Position numbers and translations under genes: made by a program
Source: Onstottus_B arcticum
GTDB taxonomy: Bacteria > Acidobacteriota > Blastocatellia > UBA7656
Assembly: GCA_038040485.1 (NCBI GenBank)
Contig: JBBPIE010000004.1
Span: 62,001-126,000 of the forward strand
DNA length: 64,000 nucleotides
Reading direction: 5' to 3'
Notes under the pieces: model-generated
Told to the model about the DNA's origin: nothing
The model's input: the letters and a program-made list of their open reading frames with translations, nothing else
Databases searched by the model: none
Part shown: positions 57,893 through 64,000 of the stretch, one piece after another
How the letters are laid out: every line of letters begins with the position of its first letter
Position numbering within the stretch: position 1 is the first letter of the stretch

Positions 57893-58540
57893 TCAGGACT
57901 TGGGGTAGGGTGATGACTCGGGTGGTTTTGCGTTGGATGATTTGTGTCCTGGGTCAGAGTCTGCGCTTCCGGCGGGTTGATCGGCTGGCGGAGGCGAGGC
58001 TTGAGATGACTGTTTGTCGTCCTTGAAGGATATGCCCATGATCTTTGGGTCGCTTATGAACGCGCCGAGTTTCTCGGGGCTGAACTTCATCTGGAAGACT
58101 ACCGCTTGCTTCTCCTGAACTGCGACGGCAAGTATCTTCACGTCTTTCTTTTCGGGAGTAACATAGATGTACGTCCACTGCTTCTCGCGAGGAGAACTGA
58201 ACTGTACGAGCGGCGACCACATCGACTGAATCTTGTCCTGGATAGCGATATGAAACTCGGGCGTCTCAGGCCGTGCGGCGCTTGAGTAGTCGAGATTCGT
58301 CAGCAGCGTGACCTTGAAGTTCTTCACACCCGCCGGCCGGATCACCTTGACAAGGAACCGTGCGAAGCCGACAAACCCCAGAAAGCCCTGCTGCCTGGCG
58401 CGGTAGTTCGACTTCATGTGTTTGACCACCGAGCTGAAGCTGTGGTCGCCGTCCGTGCCCGCCGATGCAGCCGCAGGCGCAACCGAAATCAACACTGCGA
58501 CGATCAACAGCCGTGTGAGGAATCTTTTTGAGGTCGTCAT
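57893..58540 (-). CDS. Exported protein of sigma-factor operon, unknown function
   Basis: The 215-residue protein has a signal peptide (TRLLIVAVLISVAPAAASAG) and a globular part of about 150 residues including YRARQQGFLGFVGFARFLVK and DKIQSMWSPLVQFSSPREKQ with WTYIYVTP. The C-terminus is disordered and rich in Pro, Ser and Lys. The pattern of an exported protein with a short alpha/beta core resembles DUF4252, whose gene lies just upstream, so the two may be paralogues or partners. Function is unknown. Confidence 0.75.
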   Translation of the reverse strand: MTTSKRFLTRLLIVAVLISVAPAAASAGTDGDHSFSSVVKHMKSNYRARQQGFLGFVGFARFLVKVIRPAGVKNFKVTLLTNLDYSSAARPETPEFHIAIQDKIQSMWSPLVQFSSPREKQWTYIYVTPEKKDVKILAVAVQEKQAVVFQMKFSPEKLGAFISDPKIMGISFKDDKQSSQASPPPADQPAGSADSDPGHKSSNAKPPESSPYPKS

Positions 58541-58741
58541 CGCTCGTTACTCCGTGGGCGGCTTCACGCGCATCGTTCGATTGAGGAAATCCGTGCAGAT
58601 CCGTCGAATCCGTTTAATCAGTGGTCTATCCGTTTCGGGGAATCGGCTTGCCAGTGCCGGATCGACCACCGATGACACCGAACGGATTTGCGCGGCTACT
58701 GCACATCTTTCAGTGGCGAACTGTCTGTTACACCCAACTGG

Positions 58742-59371
58742 TTAGCGGTTGTCATGCTGGTCCGGCGGTTTGTCCTCTTTTTTGTCCTTTGGTTTTTCGG
58801 TCACGGTCATACCCGGTATTTGCTCGAGGCCGAACTTAGGTATGCCGAACTTGCCCTCGATGTCGCGAAGCTTCGAAAGGTCGATCGACCCGACGACGTT
58901 GACTACGGTGAGCGCCTTTGGTTCCGCCGCCAGCACCGCGAGTCCCTTGATCACGCTGCCCTCGCTCATGAGAACCACGTCGTAGCTCCCTTCGCGTTTG
59001 CTGGTCACCGTTGCGATGCGCTGCCAACCCGGCGCGTTGAACTGAGAGCGAACCGAATCCGCGTCGGACATCGTATACGCGCCTTCCTTCTCAAACTCGA
59101 ACCGCTTAACGTAAACGCCTTTCAAGCCTGAGAGTATGTCGATCAGCTTCGCCTCGTCCGCCGAGCGCTTCGGATTCAGGATCGACAGCGTCAATTTGAT
59201 CACCGATTCATCGACGTTGACCGCGATGGTCTTGTCTGCAAGCTCGGCCAGGCGGTCGAGGTTGTTCATCGCGATCTTCGCGTCCTGAGCGCGCGCCGTC
59301 GAAGCCGTGAACAGCAGGAGCAACAGGCAAAGCGGCGCCGTCCTCATCAAGAGCGTATTAACTGCTTTCAT
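58742..59371 (-). CDS. DUF4252 family exported protein
   Basis: The 209-residue protein has a signal peptide (TAPLCLLLLLFTASTARA) and the DUF4252 core: LDRLAELADKTIAVNVDESV, LIDILSGLKGVYVKRFEFEK and VVLMSEGSVIKGLAVLAAEP followed by a charged tail. DUF4252 proteins typically lie in sigma/anti-sigma operons and are thought to act in the periplasm or envelope. It is separated from the anti-sigma gene by 26 bp. Function is unknown. Confidence 0.88.
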   Translation of the reverse strand: MKAVNTLLMRTAPLCLLLLLFTASTARAQDAKIAMNNLDRLAELADKTIAVNVDESVIKLTLSILNPKRSADEAKLIDILSGLKGVYVKRFEFEKEGAYTMSDADSVRSQFNAPGWQRIATVTSKREGSYDVVLMSEGSVIKGLAVLAAEPKALTVVNVVGSIDLSKLRDIEGKFGIPKFGLEQIPGMTVTEKPKDKKEDKPPDQHDNR

Positions 59372-59397
59372 AATTCCTCCGTTTTAATGCTGCAAAC

Positions 59398-59961
59398 TCA
59401 TCGCGATCTCTGAGGCTTCTCCTCATCGTCGCCAATCGCTCGTTGAGCGTCGTTCAATGTCGTGCTCGTGATATGAAGCGCGAGCATGACTTTCTCTTTG
59501 GCGGCCTCGGCTTCGGGATTCACGACCCGTTTCATGTGCCGCGTGTTGCGGGGCGTTTGATTCGACGCCGCGGCCATGTGGCGCTCGACGCTCGTGTGAG
59601 ACTGCGCAAGCTTCGGCGCAGGAGCTTCGGGAGCCGGGACGGCCTGTAGAGAGCCGGCGTCTTTCGCGGTCTCCGAAGCGTGCGGATTAGTCTCGACTGC
59701 CGCCACCTTGCCGCTATCGTCGATCACCGCCGGATGAAGCCTCGCGTATTGAGCCGCGCCGATCGCAACCAGCAGCGCGGCCGTCGCGCCTATCGCCACC
59801 CAGCGGAACTTCGGCGGCTGCAACAACTCAGCCACTCTCTGCCACCATCGAACTCGTGGCGCAGGCTGCCGGGCGACCTTCGCAAACACTCGATCGGTGA
59901 AATCCACCGGCGGCTGCTCGCGTCTAAAAGCCATTCTCAACTCGTCATCCAGGCGGCTCAT
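59398..59961 (-). CDS. Putative anti-sigma factor, single-pass membrane protein
   Basis: The 187-residue protein has an N-terminal cytosolic part (SRLDDELRMAFRREQPPVDF and TDRVFAKVARQ), one membrane helix (FRWVAIGATAALLVAIGAAQ) and a periplasmic tail rich in Ala, Pro and His. Its start overlaps the sigma factor gene by 4 bp (ATGA), the usual sign of sigma/anti-sigma pairs. It lacks a classical zinc-binding HxxxCxxC motif, so the hold on the sigma factor must be of another type. Confidence 0.82.
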   Translation of the reverse strand: MSRLDDELRMAFRREQPPVDFTDRVFAKVARQPAPRVRWWQRVAELLQPPKFRWVAIGATAALLVAIGAAQYARLHPAVIDDSGKVAAVETNPHASETAKDAGSLQAVPAPEAPAPKLAQSHTSVERHMAAASNQTPRNTRHMKRVVNPEAEAAKEKVMLALHITSTTLNDAQRAIGDDEEKPQRSR

Positions 59962-60539
59962 AGTATTACCTCTCCAAGCGTGCGGCTCAGCTTGTCACGC
60001 AAAATCGACAGCGAACGCCGCAAGTGACTCTTAACCGTGTTGACCGGCATCTCGAGCACCTTTGCTATCTCAGCCGGTTCGAGGTCTTCCTGGTAGCGAA
60101 GGATCACGACCATTCGCGCCTTCTCTGGAAGCGCATCCACGACTCGCTTCAACAACTCCGAAAGCAGCAAGTCATTCTCGGTCGGATGGGTGAACGGTTC
60201 GGGCACGTCTTCGAGGCTGACTTGTGGCCGCACCTTTTGTCGCCGCGCCTGATCTATGCAGCGATGGCTGGTGACCTTGCGCAGCCAGAACGTTAGGTGC
60301 GCCGGAGACTTGATCGACCGGAGGTTCTGATGAAGATTCAGAAAGACCTCCTGTGAAAGTTCCTCAGCCAGCGACCGGTCACGAAGAAAGTGACACGCGA
60401 GGCCAAAGACCATGCCTTGATGCTGGCGAACGATATCGGCAAAGGCCAATTGATCGCCCTGCGCCGACCTCTCCAGCGTGTCTTCAAGCGCTACGGCCGC
60501 CTGGTTCTCCAATGCGATTGTTCCTTCCCACCCCACCAT
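59958..60539 (-). CDS. ECF-type RNA polymerase sigma factor
   Basis: The 193-residue protein has region 2 (RQHQGMVFGLACHFLRDRSL, LAEELSQEVFLNLHQNLRSI, FWLRKVTSHRCIDQARRQK) and region 4 (LPEKARMVVILRYQEDLEPA, EIAKVLEMPVNTVKSHLRRS). It is RpoE/SigW-like. The start is uncertain: the ATG at 60539 has no good ribosome site, while a TTG at 60512 has AAGGA 9 nt upstream. It is the first gene of an operon with an anti-sigma factor, a DUF4252 protein and an exported unknown, so probably responds to envelope stress. Confidence 0.92.
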   Translation of the reverse strand: MVGWEGTIALENQAAVALEDTLERSAQGDQLAFADIVRQHQGMVFGLACHFLRDRSLAEELSQEVFLNLHQNLRSIKSPAHLTFWLRKVTSHRCIDQARRQKVRPQVSLEDVPEPFTHPTENDLLLSELLKRVVDALPEKARMVVILRYQEDLEPAEIAKVLEMPVNTVKSHLRRSLSILRDKLSRTLGEVIL

Positions 60540-60610
60540 GCCTAAGTACGCAGACGATTGGCTGTCGAATGCACCATTCTAGCTGCTCAGGTTGATTGAA
60601 TCTAACCACG

Positions 60611-60743
60611 TGGGAGCGCAAGCAACCTGGGAGCGCGGGCGTCCCGCCCGCAGACTTGTGATCCAACCGTTTGCGATTCAGGCAGGCTTGATTCCGTGGC
60701 GCAAGCTGCCAGCTTGCGAAGTCCGCCGCGCAGCTTGCGCCAC
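60611..60743. repeat. Interspersed palindromes, families K1 and K2
   Basis: Two copies of TGGGAGCGC-type K1 palindrome at 60611-60653 are followed by K2 (60697-60718) and its partial inverted copy at 60728-60743. The 22 bases at 60697-60718 are identical to 41547-41568, which lies in a coding sequence. Confidence 0.8.
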
Positions 60744-60835
60744 CTATCTCATTCAAACCCCGTAATCGCTTCGCGACTGAATCGGGGATCTGAACTTCCA
60801 CCGGTTAGAGTGTCGTATCATCAACGGGAGGCGAA

Positions 60836-61045
60836 ATGAGAAACCCAGGCATCGCAGCGGTGTTGAGCTTCTTCATTCCAGGCGTAGGACAGATCTATAA
60901 CGGCAAGATTCTTCGCGGCATATTCTGGCTGATAGTAACTCCGGGAGTCTGGATTGGAACGGGCGGGTTGTTCGGCTGGGTGTGTCACATTCTGTCGGCG
61001 GCTACTGCCTATTGGTACGCGAGTCGGCATCCTTACCCCGGCTGA
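60836..61045 (+). CDS. Small TM2-like membrane protein
   Basis: The 69-residue protein begins MRNPGIAAVLSFFIPGVGQI followed by YNGKILRGIFWLIVTPG, the pattern of TM2-domain and DUF5683-like proteins: two helices with a GxGQxYxG turn. The remainder includes FGWVCHILSAATAYWYA. GGGAGG lies 4 nt before the ATG. It is an inner membrane protein of unknown function. It stands alone, facing an exported protein gene on the opposite strand. Confidence 0.8.
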   Translation: MRNPGIAAVLSFFIPGVGQIYNGKILRGIFWLIVTPGVWIGTGGLFGWVCHILSAATAYWYASRHPYPG

Positions 61046-61126
61046 ACCGAAGCAAACCGATCGCGAGACCAGAGCCGGGCGCGGTAGTCTCCGCAAACCC
61101 GGCTCGGAACGCGATCCGGTATTGAG

Positions 61127-61804
61127 TTAGCTTCCGGCTGTTGACCCATCCGATTTGTGACTCTTGCGAGAATTCCCGCGGCGAGTGATGGCAGCATACC
61201 CAGCAAGAAACAAGAACGCTCCAAGCCCCGACACGATCACGGGAGCTGAAACCGATGCCGGCGCTTGCCGTTCCTCTGCCCGGCTTCCGTTACCGGCCAG
61301 CGTTTGGAGTGCTGAGTCGATTTCCTTGTCGGTGAACTTGCGACGCTCCGCGCGAGCGTACTTGCCTTTGAGCTGGCCTTCCGCAATCTTCGTGTCAGGC
61401 CGCACCGAGCCATTCGGTCCGAGCTCGACCAGCAAGCTGCAAGTCATCCCGTTGTAAGCGCCGCTGACCGTCACGACCCACGCGCCTTCCGAAGGCCACT
61501 GCTTCTTTATCGCGTAGACGCCAGTCGCGTCCGGCGCAAGGTCGAGTTTCACCGATTGGCGTTTGCCGTTGACCAGCCCCTCGGCCGACGCGGTGATAGC
61601 GGCGTCCGCAGGCGTGTGGCAGCCGAACGTCCGCACGATCAAAGCCGCGTCTTTCACGTGAGAACCGCTTGATGCGTTTGGCGCTTCAACGGAAAGCTGA
61701 AAGCCTCCCGCGAGCGCCGCCGGCGCAAGAGCTAACAGCGCGATTGCGCAAAAAGGAACATACCTCTTGATGGATGCTAACTTGAGCATTGAACTTGTTG
61801 ACAT
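61127..61804 (-). CDS. Exported protein with C-terminal membrane anchor, unknown function
   Basis: The 225-residue protein has a signal peptide (YVPFCAIALLALAPAALAGG), a beta-rich middle (FQLSVEAPNASSGSHVKDAA, ALIVRTFGCHTPADAAITAS, EGAWVVTVSGAYNGMTCSLL) and near the end a membrane helix (VSAPVIVSGLGAFLFLAGYA) followed by basic residues. Two Cys in the middle (GCHTP, MTCSLL) may form a disulfide. I do not recognise a family; the layout suggests a periplasmic domain held to the inner membrane. Confidence 0.7.
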   Translation of the reverse strand: MSTSSMLKLASIKRYVPFCAIALLALAPAALAGGFQLSVEAPNASSGSHVKDAALIVRTFGCHTPADAAITASAEGLVNGKRQSVKLDLAPDATGVYAIKKQWPSEGAWVVTVSGAYNGMTCSLLVELGPNGSVRPDTKIAEGQLKGKYARAERRKFTDKEIDSALQTLAGNGSRAEERQAPASVSAPVIVSGLGAFLFLAGYAAITRRGNSRKSHKSDGSTAGS

Positions 61805-62170
61805 AGCAGACTCCTTCCAGTGTCCACCGGACTACGTGGACTGATTTCGCTTGTGATCGATGAAGGCCGATTCGCCCCCGCTTCGTTTGCGCGTTCGGGA
61901 GTTAGACGGAGAGGGTGAGAGTTTTCTTCCGTCGTTTCGAACGGCCCAATGCGCGAGGCAGTTCTAACCGCAGAGCCGAGGTAGCATAGACTTTTAGTCT
62001 GTGTGCGACATTTGTGTTCGACCACTCATCCATCCACAGACTAAAAAAGTCTATGCTACCTCGGTTCCTCTGCGGTTAGATCACCAACAGAACCTCAACA
62101 ACTCGGAGCACGTTGCGGTGAACGGGGCTCCTGCTTATACTTTCGCCGCCGTTCACAAGGAGTCCCACTT
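61805..62170. other. Intergenic region with inverted repeat
   Basis: These 366 bases hold the family I repeat at 61964-62080 and otherwise no gene. A 60-codon frame at 62001-62183 is repeat-encoded. Confidence 0.6.
61964..62080. repeat. Inverted repeat, family I (CCGAGGTAGCATAGACTTTT)
   Basis: CTAACCGCAGAGCCGAGGTA followed by GCATAGACTTTTAGTCTGTG is mirrored by CACAGACTAAAAAAGTCTAT and GCTACCTCGG with CTCTGCGGTTAG. Arms of about 45 bp lie around a 25-bp centre. Confidence 0.9.
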
Positions 62171-63244
62171 ATGCGCACACTAGCCGCGCTGATGATCGCT
62201 TGCAGCATTGGCAGCTTTGCCTGGGCCCAGGAGCGCAGCTCGTTCACCGTCGGCACGGCCACCGCAGCCCGCGGCCAGAAAGTCACCGGCGCCATCGAAG
62301 TCCCCGCCGCAAGCGACGCCGCGTTGAGCATCCCCGTCGCTGTCATTCACGGCGCAAAGCCAGGCAAGGTACTCGCGCTCGTTTCTGGCGCGCACGGCAC
62401 GGAGTACGCTTCGATCATCGCGCTCGAAAAGATCATCTCCATGCTCGACCCAGCCGAAATCTCGGGCACCGTCATCGTCGTTCCGCTTGTCAATGTACCC
62501 TCCTTCGAAAAAAAGATCGCGCACGTGAACCCGGTCGACGGCAAGAGCATGAATCGCTTTTACCCGGGGAAGATGGACGGCACCCAGACCGAGCGCGCCT
62601 CATTCCTGATCACGAAGCAGGTAGTCGAGCAGTGCGATCACTTGATCGACTTGCATGGCGGCGACATCGACGAGAGCCTGCGGCCGTACAGTTACTGGAC
62701 AAAGACCGGCAAAGAAAAACAGGACGCAATGTCGCGCGAGATGCTGCTTGCGTTCGGTCTCGACCACATCATCATCTCGACCGAGCGGCCGACCGACCCG
62801 GCGGCTTCGCGGTATCTGGAAAACACGGCGACCACTCGCGGCAAGCCTTCGATCACAGTTGAAGCAGGACACGCCGGGACGGTCGAAGCCGGAGACGTGA
62901 ACGCGCTTGTAAACGGCTGCCTGAGCGTGATGCGATACCTCAAGATGTTGCCGGGCTCGCCCAGCTTGATCGAGCATCCGGTCTGGATCGAGAAGGTCTC
63001 AACCGTTGCAAGCGAGCAAACCGGGATATTCTATCCGCTGGTCGGGCGCGGGAATTATGTCGAGCAAGGAATGAAGCTCGGCTACGTCACCGACTATGTC
63101 GGCAAGACGATCTTTGAGGCTCGCGCTCCCGTCGCGGGAGTTGTTCTGTTTATTCGCGCGGTGCCTTCGATGACAAAAGGCGAAACCGTTGCGAACATCG
63201 GAGTCGCCGGCCGCGACCCGATCTCAACCACTCGAAACCAGTGA
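62171..63244 (+). CDS. Exported succinylglutamate desuccinylase/aspartoacylase family protein
   Basis: The 357-residue protein has a signal peptide (TLAALMIACSIGSFAWAQ) and the zinc-dependent AstE/AspA fold. Zinc ligands are in SGAHGTEYAS (His, Glu) and IDLHGGDIDE (His); RFYPGK and GHAGTVEAGD are typical. The C-terminal domain has EKVSTVASEQTGIFYPLVGR and GNYVEQGMKLGYVTDYVGKT. It may release acyl groups from N-acyl amino acids or related substrates outside the cytoplasm. AAGGAG lies 8 nt before the ATG. The BMC shell gene follows 15 bp later on the same strand, so they are probably one operon. Confidence 0.88.
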   Translation: MRTLAALMIACSIGSFAWAQERSSFTVGTATAARGQKVTGAIEVPAASDAALSIPVAVIHGAKPGKVLALVSGAHGTEYASIIALEKIISMLDPAEISGTVIVVPLVNVPSFEKKIAHVNPVDGKSMNRFYPGKMDGTQTERASFLITKQVVEQCDHLIDLHGGDIDESLRPYSYWTKTGKEKQDAMSREMLLAFGLDHIIISTERPTDPAASRYLENTATTRGKPSITVEAGHAGTVEAGDVNALVNGCLSVMRYLKMLPGSPSLIEHPVWIEKVSTVASEQTGIFYPLVGRGNYVEQGMKLGYVTDYVGKTIFEARAPVAGVVLFIRAVPSMTKGETVANIGVAGRDPISTTRNQ

Positions 63245-63259
63245 ATTGAAGGATCAACC

Positions 63260-63829
63260 ATGAGCGCAAACGATCTGACACGTGGTAATGCCTGCATCGG
63301 CTTCATCGAAACAAGCTCGATTGCTCGCGGAATCGATGCTTTGGACGCGATGATGAAGATGGCGGAAGTCGAGCTTCTGATGACGACGATTATCCCGCGC
63401 GGAAAGTATTTGATAATGATTGGCGGGAACGTGGCCGACGTGGAATCGTCTCTCAGAGCCGGTCTCACCAAAGCAGGCGAAACGGTGCTCGACCACTTCA
63501 TCATCCCGAATGTGCACGAAGAATTGCCGGCCGCGATCAAGGGGCGCGTGAAAGTCGATCACATCGAAGCGATCGGGATCATCGAAACAAAGGAAGTCGC
63601 TTCTGCCATCTACGCGGGCGACGCGGCTGTGAAGTCCGCCAACATTAAGTTGATCGAGGCGCGCAATCAGCCGGGAGGAAAGGGGCTGGTGGTTCTGACC
63701 GGCGAAGTCGGAGCAGTGAGAACGGCGGTTGCGGCGGGTGTCGCTTCGATAAAGAAGGACGGAATGCTGATCGGCGAAGTGGTAATACCCTACGGCCACC
63801 AGGCGCTGCTCAAGACCCTGACCGCGTGA
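63260..63829 (+). CDS. Tandem-BMC-domain microcompartment shell protein
   Basis: The 189-residue protein has two BMC domains in series, at about 11-95 and 102-187: IGFIETSSIARGIDALDAMM, EVELLMTTIIPRGKYLIMIG, and then IEAIGIIETKEVASAIYAGD, KLIEARNQPGGKGLVVLTGE and GAVRTAVAAGVASIKKDG. Such BMC-T proteins form trimers that tile bacterial microcompartment shells, often with a gated pore. A GAAGGA site precedes the ATG. It follows the desuccinylase-like gene. The rest of any microcompartment locus lies outside the window. Confidence 0.93.
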   Translation: MSANDLTRGNACIGFIETSSIARGIDALDAMMKMAEVELLMTTIIPRGKYLIMIGGNVADVESSLRAGLTKAGETVLDHFIIPNVHEELPAAIKGRVKVDHIEAIGIIETKEVASAIYAGDAAVKSANIKLIEARNQPGGKGLVVLTGEVGAVRTAVAAGVASIKKDGMLIGEVVIPYGHQALLKTLTA

Positions 63830-63860
63830 CGAATTGGGTATGCGATAATCAATTAATTCG

Positions 63861-63890
63861 GCGGTGCCTTAATTTAAATTAAGGCACCGC
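63861..63890. terminator. Perfect 30-nt palindrome, probable terminator
   Basis: GCGGTGCCTTAATTT and its exact complement form an uninterrupted 15-bp dyad 31 nt after the BMC stop. AT-rich sequence follows. It could stop transcription in both directions or bind a dimeric regulator of the next gene. Confidence 0.7.
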
Positions 63891-63989
63891 CATTAATTCA
63901 CCATACTTGACCTTGCCGTTCGGGCTATGATAAATGAACCACAGAGCATGATTGAATCAGATTTGTTCCGAAAAATCTGAAACTAGTTT

Positions 63990-64000
63990 AGGAGGTCAAA
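63990..64000 (+). promoter_or_regulatory. Ribosome binding site of a gene starting beyond the window
   Basis: A full AGGAGG at 63990-63995 is followed by TCAAA at the window end. A start codon would lie within a few bases of the edge, so a gene probably begins there, in the same direction as the BMC gene. Confidence 0.6.

Overview
The window most resembles a chromosomal segment of an Acidobacteriota bacterium, probably of the class Blastocatellia. This is inferred from gene content and cannot be proved here. Pointers are two Ser/Thr kinases with TPR or TolB-like tails, one of them coupled to an ECF sigma factor; an Oar-type TonB-dependent receptor; a GH57 branching enzyme beside a DUF4912 protein; several molybdenum hydroxylases; a high G+C coding sequence; and intergenic spaces full of phrase-like inverted repeats. 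A run of exactly 100 N at 15609-15708, inside a heptamer repeat tract, shows that this is a scaffolded assembly.

Layout. 1-3.7 kb: a kinase running off the left edge, small unknown genes and a hairpin repeat cluster. 3.7-6.3 kb: GH57 branching enzyme and DUF4912. 6.6-8.6 kb: hfq, tmk and an RDD membrane protein. 8.8-13.5 kb: a secreted beta-propeller protein, then an ECF sigma factor overlapping a kinase-TPR gene. 13.5-14.1 kb: a damaged brnT next to an intact brnA, with a dihydroorotase remnant on the other strand. 14.1-20.5 kb: glgC, psuG, a MauG-type peroxidase fused to a beta-helix, and an aquaglyceroporin. 20.5-27.8 kb: a zinc-ribbon protein, a DUF969/DUF979 permease pair, a VapC-type toxin-antitoxin pair, a P460-like multihaem cytochrome and a dapF-like gene. 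28.4-34.7 kb: a long minus-strand run of pfkB kinase, BamD-like protein, mtnP, a PpiC-type isomerase, methylmalonyl-CoA epimerase, meaB and acyl-CoA dehydrogenase. 35.2-39.8 kb: a three-subunit xanthine dehydrogenase-family operon interrupted by a 438-bp element. 40-46 kb: arylamine N-acetyltransferase, DUF3052, an adenosine deaminase-like amidohydrolase, a double-PilZ protein and a ferritin-like protein. 46.1-50.6 kb: an AAA ATPase plus TOPRIM-like DUF4276 pair joined to the end of a fused xanthine dehydrogenase gene. 50.7-53.4 kb: a DEAD-box helicase between two RRM protein genes. 53.6-60.5 kb: TonB receptor, lipoprotein phosphodiesterase and a sigma/anti-sigma/DUF4252 operon. 60.8-64 kb: small membrane proteins, an aspartoacylase-like enzyme and a tandem BMC shell protein, with a ribosome binding site for the next gene at the very edge.

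The genes point to an aerobic or microaerobic heterotroph that stores glycogen (glgC, branching enzyme), degrades acyl-CoA and propionyl-type substrates (acyl-CoA dehydrogenase, epimerase, MeaB), oxidises N-heterocycles or aldehydes with molybdenum enzymes, recycles nucleosides (mtnP, deaminase, psuG, pfkB kinase) and has periplasmic haem redox proteins.

The strongest candidates for something new are: (1) the 438-bp element at 37108-37545, which carries one PD-(D/E)XK-type gene between perfect 32-bp inverted repeats and supplies the stop codon of the xdh large subunit and its own start codon; (2) the AAA/DUF4276 pair, which looks like an ATPase-TOPRIM defence module; (3) the general habit of the phrase repeats of sitting at gene ends and forming their stop codons; and (4) the brnT/pyrC recombination scar.
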